A stretch of 64,000 nucleotides of DNA. Origin: JACCZR01 sp963844805 (GTDB taxonomy: Bacteria > Actinomycetota > Thermoleophilia > Solirubrobacterales > Thermoleophilaceae). Below the pieces are notes generated by a model. That model was not told where the DNA came from, made no database searches, and saw only the letters and a list, made by a program, of their open reading frames with translations. The stretch lies in contig CAWJPU010000011.1 in the NCBI GenBank assembly GCA_963844805.1, forward strand, positions 62,001 to 126,000, in the 5' to 3' direction. A program made the position numbers and the translations under genes. Shown here piece by piece: positions 47,052-55,724 of this stretch; within the stretch, counting starts at the first letter, position 1; every line of letters begins with the position of its first letter.

Positions 47052-47207
47052 TCGCCGCGAAGCCGCTCGTAGAGCGGAACCAGGGTTCTCGCCGCGCCGT
47101 CCTCTGGGCCCCCGAGGTGGCTTGTGGAGCCCTCGCCTCACATAACGCCGCCGCGCGCGAGAGGAGTTTCACGGCCGGTCCTGCGAGGTTCTGCCCCAGG
47201 GTCCCGG

Positions 47208-47247
47208 CAGCACGCGGATAAGCACGCCAGCACGCGGATCATCACGT
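47208..47247 (+). repeat. Two 20-bp tandem repeats
   Basis: CAGCACGCGGATAAGCACGC is followed directly by CAGCACGCGGATCATCACGT, 17 of 20 matching. It lies in the gene-free 47052-47380 stretch shortly before the decayed membrane gene. Possible binding site; nothing else supports a role. Confidence 0.5.
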
Positions 47248-47380
47248 GCGGGGCTGGATAATCCCAGCAGGCGGCCGACGTCCCTCGGGAACCTAGGGTC
47301 GCTGGATTCCAGCCTGCATCGCCGGCGTTCGCACGATTGACCGGTGAGGGTAAGGCCTGAAACCGACGAGGAGGCGCTGC

Positions 47381-48038
47381 ATGGCTGAAGCCGGTCGATC
47401 AGACGCGAGCGTGAGCGGACAGAGCGAGCAGAACGTGGTCAGCATGGTGCTTGCCAATCGCCCGTGGCGGCTCGTACGCGATCTTAAGTTCGCGCTTGCG
47501 GCGGCACTCGCAACGGGCGCGTACGCGGTGGTGACGAGCAGTATCTGACCGCTGCTGACGCCATGGGTCCGGTTCGTCTGACCGTAGTAGCGATTCTGGC
47601 GATAGCGATCCTGGTGACGTGGCTGGTGGTCGCTCACGGCGTGGGAGCGACCGTCCGGCCAAGCTGACTCCGAGCGCGTGCGACTCGCGAACAAGGTCAC
47701 GGTCGGCACCCTGGTCATAGGGGTCGCCTGCTTCTACGCCGCACTGTTTGTGATCGTGACGGCGGCCTCATTGATCGTCATCGAGTCAGAGCTTCATGGA
47801 GAAGACGCTCGGGCACTCGGTTGGGCTCGGCAGCTATCTGACCATCGCCTGGGTGGCCGCTTCACTGGCTACGGTCGCCGGAGCGCTCGGGTCGGGCGTG
47901 GAGACAGACGATTCGGTGCGCGAGGCGCTCTACGGCTATCGCCCCGAAAGCCTGAGCGACCAGCGTCAAGTCATGACGTGCGGCCTGGTTAACCGATATA
48001 GGCTACGTTGTACAGCAAACATCCGATTGCTGCACTGA
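47381..48038 (+). pseudogene. Decayed four-helix membrane protein
   Basis: ATG 47381 has a good GAGGAGG site. The coding sense SMVLANRPWRLVRDLKFALA then ALATGAYAVVTSSI meets a TGA where a Trp is expected. The rest of a single protein is spread across frames: RLTVVAILAIAILVTWLVVA, ERVRLANKVTVGTLVIG, CFYAALFVIVTAASLIV, then LGHSVGLGSYLTIAWVAA. At least three frameshifts plus the in-frame stop within 600 bp. It resembles an uncharacterised actinobacterial membrane family. More damage than the one-base errors elsewhere, so probably a true pseudogene. Confidence 0.65.
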
Positions 48039-48045
48039 TGTCGCG

Positions 48046-48739
48046 ATGGAGCAGGCGAAGCGCGTGATCGGATACGCGCGAGTGAGCACCGAAGAGCGTG
48101 CAGGCCGAGGCGCGGGCCCATTCCGGGCTCGACGCTCAGCGCGCCGCCATCGCCGCCGAATGCGACGAGCACGGGTGGACCCTGCTCGAAGTCATTGAAG
48201 ATGGTGGCTATAGCGCGAAGGACCTCAAGCGTCCTGGGGTCAGGATGGCGCTCGATGCGCTGGAACGCGGCGACGCGGACGCTCTGGTCGTGTCAAAGCT
48301 CGACCGCCTCAGTCGCTCGATGCTGGACTTCGCCTCGATCATGCACGCCGCCCAGCGTCACGCGTGGGGGTTGGTCGCCCTCGACGTGAACGTGGACACC
48401 ACGTCGCCTGCGGGTGAAGCGATGGCGAATGTCCTCGCCACCTTCGCGCAGTTCGAACGGCGGCTGATCGGTCAGCGGACGCGCGACGCCCTCGCGGTCA
48501 AGCGTGAGCAGGGCGTCACCCTCGGTCGCCCTCGGTCGCTGCCGATGACGTGGTGGCCCGAGTGGTGCGAGAGAGAGGCGGGCCGCTCGCTTCGGGCGAT
48601 CGCGCAGGGACTCAACGCCGATGCTGTCCCGACCGCGCAGGGCGGCAAGTCGTGGCACGCGTCAACCGTCAGCGCGGTGCTGCGGTCGGCAGATTCACCG
48701 CTTAGCGCCGCAGCAGCCGCGCGATCAGATTGCCGATGA
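48046..48739 (+). CDS. Serine recombinase (resolvase/invertase family), one frameshift
   Basis: ATG 48046 starts AKRVIGYARVSTEE with the catalytic Ser. An extra base near 48101 shifts the frame to AEARAHSGLDAQRAAIAAE. ALVVSKLDRLSRSMLDFA holds the active-site Arg residues; TFAQFERRLIGQRTRDAL is the E-helix. The C-terminal HTH region (WHASTVSAVLRSAD) makes about 220 residues, the small resolvase size and not a large serine integrase. Codon use is less GC-biased at several positions. It overlaps the end of the convergent membrane protein. Likely element-borne. Confidence 0.88.
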
Positions 48740-48944
48740 TGAGGTAGACAAGTGCCCGCGAGGCCGTAGTTGACAGCGACTGGCACTTGCGGTTGCTCAA
48801 ACTGAAGATGTCCTTGAACGGGCCGACCAGGAACTTCGCGGCGTCCTGGATGGCCTGGACGATCGTGTTCGAGTCGTTGGCGCCGAGCACCACGAGGACG
48901 ATCCGGAGAACGATCAGGCCGACAACGATAGAGATGGTGAGCAT
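48702..48944 (-). CDS. Small two-helix membrane protein with compensating frameshifts
   Basis: ATG 48944 (GTG 48947 also possible): LTISIVVGLIVLRIVLVVLG, then KFLVGPFKDIFSL, and LVYLIIGNLIARLLRR at the end. Between these the frame reads KCQSLSTTASR, but the next frame reads VPVAVNYGLA, which fits the rest better. Two opposite one-base shifts would explain it. About 80 residues, membrane anchored, unknown function. Confidence 0.6.
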   Translation of the reverse strand: MLTISIVVGLIVLRIVLVVLGANDSNTIVQAIQDAAKFLVGPFKDIFSLSNRKCQSLSTTASRALVYLIIGNLIARLLRR

Positions 48945-49092
48945 CACCAGCCGGGCGAGCAGGTGACCTCCTCGCCGCGCGACGTGAGCGCCGCGAGCCG
49001 CCGGGCCCGGCCCAGGGTTCGCCTCCAGCCGTCCTTGGCCGTCGTAGTAGCGCCATGTGGGCGATCTGTACCCACTCCGGGCGCGTTCGCAA

Positions 49093-49555
49093 CTGAGTGC
49101 CTGCGGCGGTGCTGCGCTCGGCCGCCGCCGCCTAGATCAAGCGACCCTAGGGAGCCGGGCAGGCTGAGACGCTGACAGCGCAGCGCTGAGGGCAGCCTAC
49201 GCGCGTGCGCGCCCGCGCTAAAATGGAAGATATGCGGTGGTTGCTGGGGTTGCTGCTGTCCGGGGTATTGTGGAAGCGCTCCTGTAGGGGCCCGATACTT
49301 CCGCGACCTGTGCGAGTCAGCCAGTCCACGCTGACGACGCGCGCGTCCCGGGGGTCCCCGCGTCCCTCTCCAGCGCTCAGCACGACACACCGATTCGCCG
49401 CAGCCACCGGGGGCAGCACCACGAGCGTCGCAGGGACGAATCGGCGGCCCGATATGTCCCTCAGTGCGACGCTCGGATCGTGCAGCAGTATCGGGTCGCG
49501 GCCTGATGGCCGGCGACCGCTTCTCGCGCGAAGGAGGAGCGCAGTGACTGCGTGG
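49093..49555. other. Gene-free stretch with repeat copy D
   Basis: No convincing gene on either strand. It contains ATTGTGGAAGCGCTC near 49268, CGCGTCCCT near 49370 and the third 55-bp motif at 49440-49494, in the same order as in repeat A but more diverged and without a tRNA fragment. Confidence 0.55.
49440..49494 (+). repeat. 55-bp dispersed motif, copy 3
   Basis: ATCGGCGGCCCGATATGTCC then CTCAGTGCGACGCTCGGATC; nearly identical to copy 1 apart from a few substitutions. It lies between the small membrane protein and the AraC regulator. Confidence 0.78.
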
Positions 49556-49704
49556 TCAGACGCTCGCAAATACCGGAGGCTCACCCGGGCGACGGGTCGC
49601 GACGACTCCGCCAGTTCTTACCGTCGGCGACCATGCGACCGTCATCGCGCAGCTCGCCAACGACGTACCACGTCGCGCCGTCGGTGCGAGAAGGCGAGCG
49701 AGGC

Positions 49705-50683
49705 TCAGGCGGCGATCGTCTCGAGCGGCCCGGCCCGGCGTACGGCACCGGGCGGTGATCCCACGACGCGCTTGAACGCGCGCGCGAACGCGGCCTCGGA
49801 GCGATAGCCGAAACGGTCCGCGAGTTCGGCCACGGTTGCGCCCTCGTCGCGCAGCGCGGCGGCGGCCAGGTGCATTCGCCAGCGGGTCACGTAGCTCATC
49901 GCCGGCTCGCCGACGAGCTCGGTGAACCGTGCGGCGAAGGCCGAGCGCGACATCGGGATCTTGTCGGCGAGCGAGGCGACGGTCCAGTCGCGGCCGGGCT
50001 CGCGGTGGATGAGGGAGATCGCGCGGCCGATCTGCGGGTCCTGCAGCGCCCCGAGCCAGCCCGACTGCGCCGCCGGGTCGCTCTCCAGCCAGGCGCGAAG
50101 CGCCTGCACGACGAGCACGTCGGACAGGCGCGTGATCACGGTCTCGCCGCCCGGGCCGCAGGCCCTCCGCCTCGAGCGCCATCAGCCGCAGGGTGGAGCG
50201 TAGCCACTCGAGCTGCGTCGGGCTCGTCGCTGGATCGAAGATGAGGATTCGCGGTAGCACGGCAAGCAGCTTGCGCGCGGCCGGGTGATCGAAGCGCACG
50301 GCGCCGCAGACCATGTCGATTGCTTCGCCGCCGCCTCCGTGGCGCAGGATCTCGTACCGCTCGCCGAGTTGCTCGCGCTCGAGCTCGTAGATGCTCGGCG
50401 TCGGCGCGTCGGGCTCGCTCCGCAGCCGGTGACCGTGCCCATGGGGGACGAGCGCCAGCTCGCTGGCAGCCAGACGCCGCGGCTCGGCCTCTGGCGCCTC
50501 AAGCCAGCAGCTTCCGCTGGTGATGACGTGAAACCACAGGTAGCCCTCGAACGGCGGTAGCTCGAGACCGAACGGGGCGGTGAACTCGGAGCGGCAGTAG
50601 AAGGCGCCGCGCAGCTCGAGGAAGTGCAGCGCCTCGCCGAGCGGATCGGCGGCCGAGGGCCAGGGATCGCGATGCGTGGTCAC
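49705..50683 (-). CDS. AraC-family regulator with cupin-type sensor domain, one frameshift
   Basis: GTG 50683. The N-terminal cupin (GYLWFHVITSGSCWLE, ELALVPHGHGHRLRSE) is like AraC_binding_2/cupin_6 regulators. An extra G near 50155 shifts the frame; beyond it VITRLSDVLVVQALRAWLE leads to two HTH motifs, WTVASLADKIPMSRSAFAAR and VAELADRFGYRSEAAFARAF. About 325 residues when joined. It faces the NmrA gene across 139 bp and is the likely regulator of it. Confidence 0.87.
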
Positions 50684-50746
50684 GTGATCAGCATGACACG
50701 CGTTGATTGGAACCCCGGAGCGATAGACGAACGAGCATGAATCACG

Positions 50747-50756
50747 GACTTAAGTC
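50747..50756. promoter_or_regulatory. Perfect palindrome in the AraC/NmrA intergenic region
   Basis: GACTTAAGTC is a 10-bp perfect palindrome, AT-richer than its surroundings, midway between two divergent starts (50683 and 50823). Possible operator; AraC proteins more often bind direct repeats, so the assignment is weak. Confidence 0.35.
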
Positions 50757-50822
50757 ATAGTAAATCCCGCCATCACCGCTCATACTGGATGAACTGCAAT
50801 GACGAGTCCAGGAGGGAAAGAA

Positions 50823-51785
50823 ATGATCACCGTGATGGGAGCTACCGGAAACACCGGACGCAAGATCACCGAGCTGCTGCTCGAAGCCGGCGAGGACGTC
50901 CGCGCGCTTGGGCGCTCGCCTGACAAGCTCGTCGAGCTCGACGCGCTTGGAGCCGAGACCGTCGCCGGCGATGTCCGCGACGCCGACTACCTGGCAAGCA
51001 CCTTCGCGGGCGCCGACGCGGTCTACACGCTCACAGCGTTCGACCCAACCCTGCCCGATTACCACGCCGACCAGGACAGGCGCGGCGAGGCGATCGCTTC
51101 GGCGATCCGCAAGAGCGGTGTGCGCCACGTGGTCGCGCTGAGCGCGATCGGCGGCGAGCTGGCGAGCGGCAATGGGTTCATCGCCAGCCTGCACCGGCAG
51201 GAGCGGCGGCTGCGGGCGCTCGACGGCGTAAACGTCATGATCCTGCGCCCCGGTGCCTTCTTCGAGGGCTTTTACGCGGCGCTGGACACGATCCATCACG
51301 AGGGCGTGGTCGCCGACTCCGTCGCGCCCGAAGCGAAGGTGCCGATGATCGCCACCGCAGACATCGCCGCGGTCGCTGCCAGGGCGCTGCTCGAGCGGAA
51401 CTGGAGCGGCGCGGTGGTCCGCGAGCTGCTCGGCCCGCGCGACCTCACCTACACCGAGGTCGCGGCGGCGATCGGCGAGGCGATCGGCAGACCGGACCTC
51501 CAGTACATCCAGCTGCCCGATGAAGAGCTGGTGGCGATCCTCACCCAGGCCGCCGGGTTCTCGCCCGACTTCGCCGCATTGTTCGTCGAGTTCAACCAGG
51601 CGCTGAGCGAAGGCCGGCTGCACTCGCTCGAGGGTCGCAACGAGAGCAACGCCACCCGCACCGAGTTCGAGAAGTTCGCCGCTGAGCTGGCAGGCGCCTA
51701 CGCGGCGACGGCTGACGCTATCGACCAGAGGGAGGCCGTCCCCGCGGCGGCCTCCCGCTACGGGGGAAGCACGCCGGACGCGTAG
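50823..51785 (+). CDS. NmrA/SDR-like NAD(P)-binding oxidoreductase
   Basis: ATG 50823 with GGAGG at 50811-50815, preferred over an in-frame ATG at 50799. 320 residues, intact. ITVMGATGNTGRKITELLL is the Rossmann start (GxxGxxG at 6-12), HVVALSAIGGE and NVMILRPGAFFEGFY are typical of atypical SDRs such as NmrA-like quinone or NAD(P) sensors. Divergent from the AraC regulator, a common pairing. Possible element cargo. Confidence 0.88.
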   Translation: MITVMGATGNTGRKITELLLEAGEDVRALGRSPDKLVELDALGAETVAGDVRDADYLASTFAGADAVYTLTAFDPTLPDYHADQDRRGEAIASAIRKSGVRHVVALSAIGGELASGNGFIASLHRQERRLRALDGVNVMILRPGAFFEGFYAALDTIHHEGVVADSVAPEAKVPMIATADIAAVAARALLERNWSGAVVRELLGPRDLTYTEVAAAIGEAIGRPDLQYIQLPDEELVAILTQAAGFSPDFAALFVEFNQALSEGRLHSLEGRNESNATRTEFEKFAAELAGAYAATADAIDQREAVPAAASRYGGSTPDA

Positions 51786-51936
51786 GGACGCCTTGTGGCC
51801 GCGTGGACGGGCGCGGGGCCCCGGTACGGGGCTCGCCAGTTGCCGGCCATGAGTTCGCGCGTGGCGCGTCCCACGCGTCGCCCGCACGGCCGAGTCTCGG
51901 CGAACGCGCCGGGCCGTCCCGGGCCAGCGTCTCGCC

Positions 51937-52066
51937 TCAGCCCAGCGCCGCGCTGAAGTCCAGGCGCCCGGCCCACTCGGGATTGTCGATCAGCGGGTTG
52001 CGGTTGCCCTGCAGCTCGAAGATGGCCATGTTGCGGTGGCGCTCGTACTCGCCGGCGGGTAGGCGA
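51937..52066 (-). pseudogene. 3' remnant of an endonuclease I family gene
   Basis: On the minus strand a frame ends at TGA 51937-51939 and reads GEYERHRNMAIFELQGNRNP followed by LIDNPEWAGRLDFSAALG. The EYERxRN...IxxxQGNRNPxIDxPEW pattern is the diagnostic C-terminus of secreted endonuclease I nucleases. The upstream catalytic part is missing, so this is a fragment. The rest of 51786-52207 holds nothing supportable. Confidence 0.7.
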
Positions 52067-52207
52067 TGTTGGCCGGAGAATGTGGAGGCCCGAATATTGC
52101 GGTGGGCGCGCCTCGAGGGTTAGTCTGGCTTGCAGGTTTCGGACTCGGCGTCTCCCCGCCTCTGACGGGCCTCGAAGACGGAGGCGCTCACCCAGGAAGG
52201 GAGCGAG

Positions 52208-53440
52208 ATGAGCAAGCGACCGACGGCGGCGATGTCGGCGACGATCGCCGTGGCAGCCTGCCTGGCGCTTGTGGCCGGCCCCGTCGCGGCGGCGCGTGCC
52301 GGTTCCAGGGAAAAGGCGAGCCGCGCGACGGCGCACGAAGTCGGCAGCTGGGGGGCCAGCGCCGACCGCACGACCGCGAGCCTCAACGAGCAGACGGTTC
52401 GGGACATCGTGCACACCAGCATCGGTGGCGCCGGCTTGCGGATCCGGCTGTCGAACGCCTTTGGCAGCCAGCCGGTGACGTTCGGGCGCGCGTATGTGGG
52501 CGTGCAGCAGTCCGGCGCGGCGGTGGTGCCCGGATCGAACCGCCAGGTGACGTTCGGCGGCAATCCCTCGGTCACGATCCCGGTCGGCGCCGTTGTGCTC
52601 AGCGACCCACTACCGGGTAAGTTCCAGCCCCAGCAGAACCTCGCCGTCAGCCTTTACCTCCAGGGGGCGAGTGGCACGGTCACCGGCCATAACCTGGCCC
52701 TCCAGACCTCCTATCTAGCCAGCTCCGGCGACCATGCGGCCGAGGAGGGTGACACCGCGTTCACGACCACCATCAGCCAGTGGTACTGGCTCGACGGGGT
52801 CGTCGTGACCGAGCCGCAGACCGTCGACGCCGTCGCCACCCTGGGCGACTCGATTACCGACGGCTTCCGCTCCACCGCCAACACCAACCGCCGCTGGCCG
52901 GACGTCCTGGCTCGCCGCGTGCTCAAGCGACCCGAGAAGGGGCAGATGGGTGTGCTCAACGAGGGGATCTCCGGAAACCGGGTGCTGGTCGACGGCGAAG
53001 GAGTCAGCGCCCAGGCCCGGTTCGACCGCGACGTCCTCGCCCAGTCCGGCGTCGAGACCGTGATCGTGCTCGAGGGCATCAACGACATCCGCTTGGGCCA
53101 GGCCGTGTCGGCCGATCAGCTCATCGCGGGGTACCGGCAGCTGATCGCACGGGCACACGCCGAAGGCACGTGCATCGTGGGCGGGACGATGACCCCGTTC
53201 CAAGGTGACGATCTCTACAGCGAGCAGAGGGAGGCCGCCCGGGAGGCGGCGAACACGTTCATCCGCACCAGCCGCGAGTTCGACGGGGTCGTCGACTTCG
53301 ACAGAGTCACGCGCGACCCAGCCGACCCCAAGCGCTTCCTCCCGCTGTATGACAGCGGTGACCACCTCCACCCCAGCGACGCCGGATACCAGGCGATGGG
53401 AGACGCCGTCAATCTGAAGCTGCTCGACTGCAAGCGCTGA
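52208..53440 (+). CDS. Exported SGNH hydrolase (GDSL lipase/acylhydrolase)
   Basis: 410 residues, intact, GGAAGGGAG before ATG. The signal peptide has the core ATIAVAACLALVAGPVAAAR. A beta-rich domain spans about 45-200. The catalytic domain has VATLGDSITDGF (Ser215), NEGISGNRV (Gly), VLEGINDIRLG (Asn292) and SGDHLHPSDAGY (Asp385, His388). Resembles secreted carbohydrate esterases of actinobacteria. It is the last gene before att copy 3. Confidence 0.92.
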   Translation: MSKRPTAAMSATIAVAACLALVAGPVAAARAGSREKASRATAHEVGSWGASADRTTASLNEQTVRDIVHTSIGGAGLRIRLSNAFGSQPVTFGRAYVGVQQSGAAVVPGSNRQVTFGGNPSVTIPVGAVVLSDPLPGKFQPQQNLAVSLYLQGASGTVTGHNLALQTSYLASSGDHAAEEGDTAFTTTISQWYWLDGVVVTEPQTVDAVATLGDSITDGFRSTANTNRRWPDVLARRVLKRPEKGQMGVLNEGISGNRVLVDGEGVSAQARFDRDVLAQSGVETVIVLEGINDIRLGQAVSADQLIAGYRQLIARAHAEGTCIVGGTMTPFQGDDLYSEQREAAREAANTFIRTSREFDGVVDFDRVTRDPADPKRFLPLYDSGDHLHPSDAGYQAMGDAVNLKLLDCKR

Positions 53441-53683
53441 CCGCGCGGACGCCTCGAACCGTCCCGCGCCGTGGTGCTCTTTCGTCGGGTGTAGCTAGAG
53501 GGCCGTTTCCGTTTGTTGCGGAGGGCGCCCAGTTCGGCATCTGCGGTAAGCGACGCCCTTCTAGGGCGGTCATGGAAGCGCTGTGGAAGCGGCAGACCGC
53601 AGCAGACCGTGGTCACAAACCCTCTACACCACCCGCCATCCCCACCGAGCCGTACGTCGCAGCGCCTTGCAGTACATGCCCGC

Positions 53684-53729
53684 GCCTTACAAGCAGGAGG
53701 TCGCTGGTTCGAGCCCAGCACCGCCCACT
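53684..53729 (+). repeat. att-like fragment of tRNA-Val, copy 3 (exact)
   Basis: A 46-bp exact match to 44953-44998, starting in the anticodon loop. The 5' half of a tRNA is absent, so it is not a gene. It marks the right end of the tRNA-anchored accessory region. Confidence 0.88.
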
Positions 53730-53998
53730 CTCGTAAAGCCCCTCGTAGAGCGGAATCCAGGGACCCGGGGCCACCCTCGTTGGGCTCCTCGGAGGGCTTG
53801 TGGAAGCGTCGTGGACGCGCTCGCCGCACTCGGCGATGCCCGAGTGCCGTGCGCGACCCGTAGGGCGACGATTTCCTTCATGCGTCCGGCGCGTCCCCCG
53901 CGTCCCTGCCGAACGCGCCCCGGCTTCACGCGATGTGCCCCCGCCGCGTGGCGCTACGAACGTCGGCGAGCTCGTATCGGCGGGGCTGATAGGACGTT
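53730..53998 (+). repeat. Diverged repeat after att copy 3 (copy C), no gene
   Basis: Aligns with 45001-45260 by ordered shared blocks (CTCGTAGAGCGGA, GGCTTGTGGAAGCGT, GCACTCGGCGATG, CATGCGTCCG, CGTCCCCCGCGTCCCT, ATGTGCCC, TATCGGCGG). Frames here are short and include tRNA-antisense artefacts. The region 53441-53683 also lacks a gene. Confidence 0.65.
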
Positions 53999-54030
53999 CA
54001 CCTAGGCCGGGGGCGAAGGCTGCCCGGCCG

Positions 54031-54681
54031 TCAGCTCGAGATGGTCGTAATGGTCCAGTGGTCGTCGATCACCTTCAGCTCGAATACCTGCTGTCCCTTG
54101 GGGCCTTTGACAGTCGCGCTGTCGCCGTCCCCTGCATCGAGCCGCAACGCGGTCTTGAGGTCGAGGTTCCTCACCACGCTCGGGTTGAGCCTTGTGCCTT
54201 CGAACGAGAGCCCGCCGGCCTGCTCAAGCCTTGCGTGCAGCTTGCGGACAAGCTCCGGGCAGTTCCTTGCCACCAGCGTCGGGCTCGCCGCGGCGGTCCG
54301 CCTAACGAATTCCTTCTCGTAGGTCTCCGAGAAGAAGCCGCAGGCCGCTTCGCCGTCTGCCCTGCTGAACGCGGCGAGGTACGACTTGACCGTCTGCTCG
54401 GCTCCCGGGATGCCCCGCTCCGAGCTACCCCCACGGTTCTCTCCCTTCTCGACCTGTGGCTCGTCGGGGGTGGTCGAGGTGCTGACTAGCGCCGCGCATC
54501 CAATGACGCCGACCACCAGGACTCCCAGGGTCACCAGGCCAGCGATCAGAAGGTTCCGGCCGGTGTTGCTCTTTTGCTGGCCGGGCGCGCGGTGCTCAGT
54601 CCACTGGACTCCGTCCCAGTAACGCTGCCCCGGCCCCTGCGGGTCTGGGTACCAGCCCGGGGGCTGCTGCGGTGTGTTCAT
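54031..54681 (-). CDS. DUF2510-domain membrane-anchored protein
   Basis: 216 residues. PPGWYPDPQGPGQRYWDGVQWTEH, residues 7-30, is the DUF2510 motif. A membrane helix follows (NLLIAGLVTLGVLVVGVIG), then a Ser/Glu-rich linker and an exported domain of about 130 residues that resembles NTF2-like folds (TVKSYLAAFSRADGEAACGF). Such proteins are actinobacterial surface proteins of unknown role. The start lies after a 500-bp gene-free stretch. Confidence 0.82.
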   Translation of the reverse strand: MNTPQQPPGWYPDPQGPGQRYWDGVQWTEHRAPGQQKSNTGRNLLIAGLVTLGVLVVGVIGCAALVSTSTTPDEPQVEKGENRGGSSERGIPGAEQTVKSYLAAFSRADGEAACGFFSETYEKEFVRRTAAASPTLVARNCPELVRKLHARLEQAGGLSFEGTRLNPSVVRNLDLKTALRLDAGDGDSATVKGPKGQQVFELKVIDDHWTITTISS

Positions 54682-54689
54682 GAATCATC

Positions 54690-55228
54690 GCCCCTGACGA
54701 ATTTCACCAACTGAGTGACGCGGCACCCTACGTCAAACGGCCGCCGTTGCGGCACTTATCTGGACCGTTAGCGTGCGCTAGGGGTAGGAGGTTGGCATAA
54801 CGCCCCTCCTGTGAGAGGGCCGCTGCGACAGGGGCGCCCGTTGGACGAGAACCAGCTTCATCCAGCCCGCGCCGAGGCAGTTGTTGCTCTTGCGGCCGCT
54901 AATCGCCTCAGGGCGGGGCCATGCGCCCGGGGAATCTCGACCCACCGCCGCTAAGAGAGCCCCTCCCTCCGCCTCAGGTCGCCCAGGCCGGCCCCGGCCT
55001 TCCCCGATAGGGATCGACAGAACGCGCGACGCTCGAGCCAGCTCCCGCCACGGCGTCTGGACCGACGCTCGGCGCGTCTGGCGTCCGGCCACCGGCGGCG
55101 GCTCGCCTTTTTCAGCGCATCGGCCGAAGCTGGGGGTGTGGTTTGCCGGCGTCCGAGCGCCCGGCCTCATGTTCGGGCCGCTGGCTCGATTGGGTAGGGC
55201 CAACCATCACCAACCACTAGGGGGAGCG
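54690..55228. other. Gene-free stretch
   Basis: No frame with convincing codon bias or similarity. Between 54778 and 54850 the minus strand contains ACAGGAGGGGCGTTATG, a good ribosome-binding site followed by only six codons and TAG, so not a gene. Promoters for the divergent flanking genes must lie here. Confidence 0.4.
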
Positions 55229-55621
55229 ATGTCAGAGAACGTCGACACACTGCAACGCGGCTATGACGCCTTCAACAGCGGCGACGCCGAGACACTGGCC
55301 GGCGTATTCGCGGAGGACGTGCGGTGGGAGGGCACAAACGATGATCGCGTCCCGGGCGCGGGGACCTTCAACGGCCGCGACGACGTGCTGGCGGCTCTCG
55401 GGCAGAGCACGGAGGCTTTCGACTCGGTGCAGTCCCACCCCGATGAGTTCATCGAGCAGGGCGACACCGTCGTGGTCCTGGGCCACACCGAGGCCCGGAG
55501 CAAGTCGGGAAACGAGGTGAAGGTCCCCTTCGTCCACGTCTGGCGCATGTCGGATGGCACCATCCAACGCGGCCAGCTGGTCACCGACACCTCGGTCATC
55601 TTGCAGGCACTCGAGGGCTGA
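55229..55621 (+). CDS. SnoaL/NTF2-like protein
   Basis: 130 residues, ATG with AGGGGGAG upstream. MSENVDTLQRGYDAFNSGD opens the alpha+beta barrel and VPFVHVWRMSDGTIQRGQ closes it. Such folds act as isomerases, hydrolases or ligand carriers; no catalytic residues stand out. One of four paralogues within 7 kb. Stands alone. Confidence 0.85.
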   Translation: MSENVDTLQRGYDAFNSGDAETLAGVFAEDVRWEGTNDDRVPGAGTFNGRDDVLAALGQSTEAFDSVQSHPDEFIEQGDTVVVLGHTEARSKSGNEVKVPFVHVWRMSDGTIQRGQLVTDTSVILQALEG

Positions 55622-55724
55622 GCAAACGGCCCGCAGCCAGGGCCTCAGACCTCGTCGGATAACTGCCGAACCAGGAAGACGAGACCGTGGGAGACCCCAT
55701 AGCCCCCGGCGTGTGGCCACCCCC

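Noticed and set aside
53684..53729. Second and third tRNA-Val genes
   Set aside because: Only the 3' half is present at 47011 and 53684; no D-arm or 5' acceptor strand.
53687..53829. Peptides such as WAVLGSNQRPPACKA and GAGLEPATSCL
   Set aside because: Antisense translation of tRNA-Val fragments; also seen at 47 kb. Not proteins.
54778..55203. 141-codon minus-strand frame
   Set aside because: Composition is Arg/Pro/Gly-rich with no recognisable domain; a good ribosome-binding site inside it precedes only six codons.
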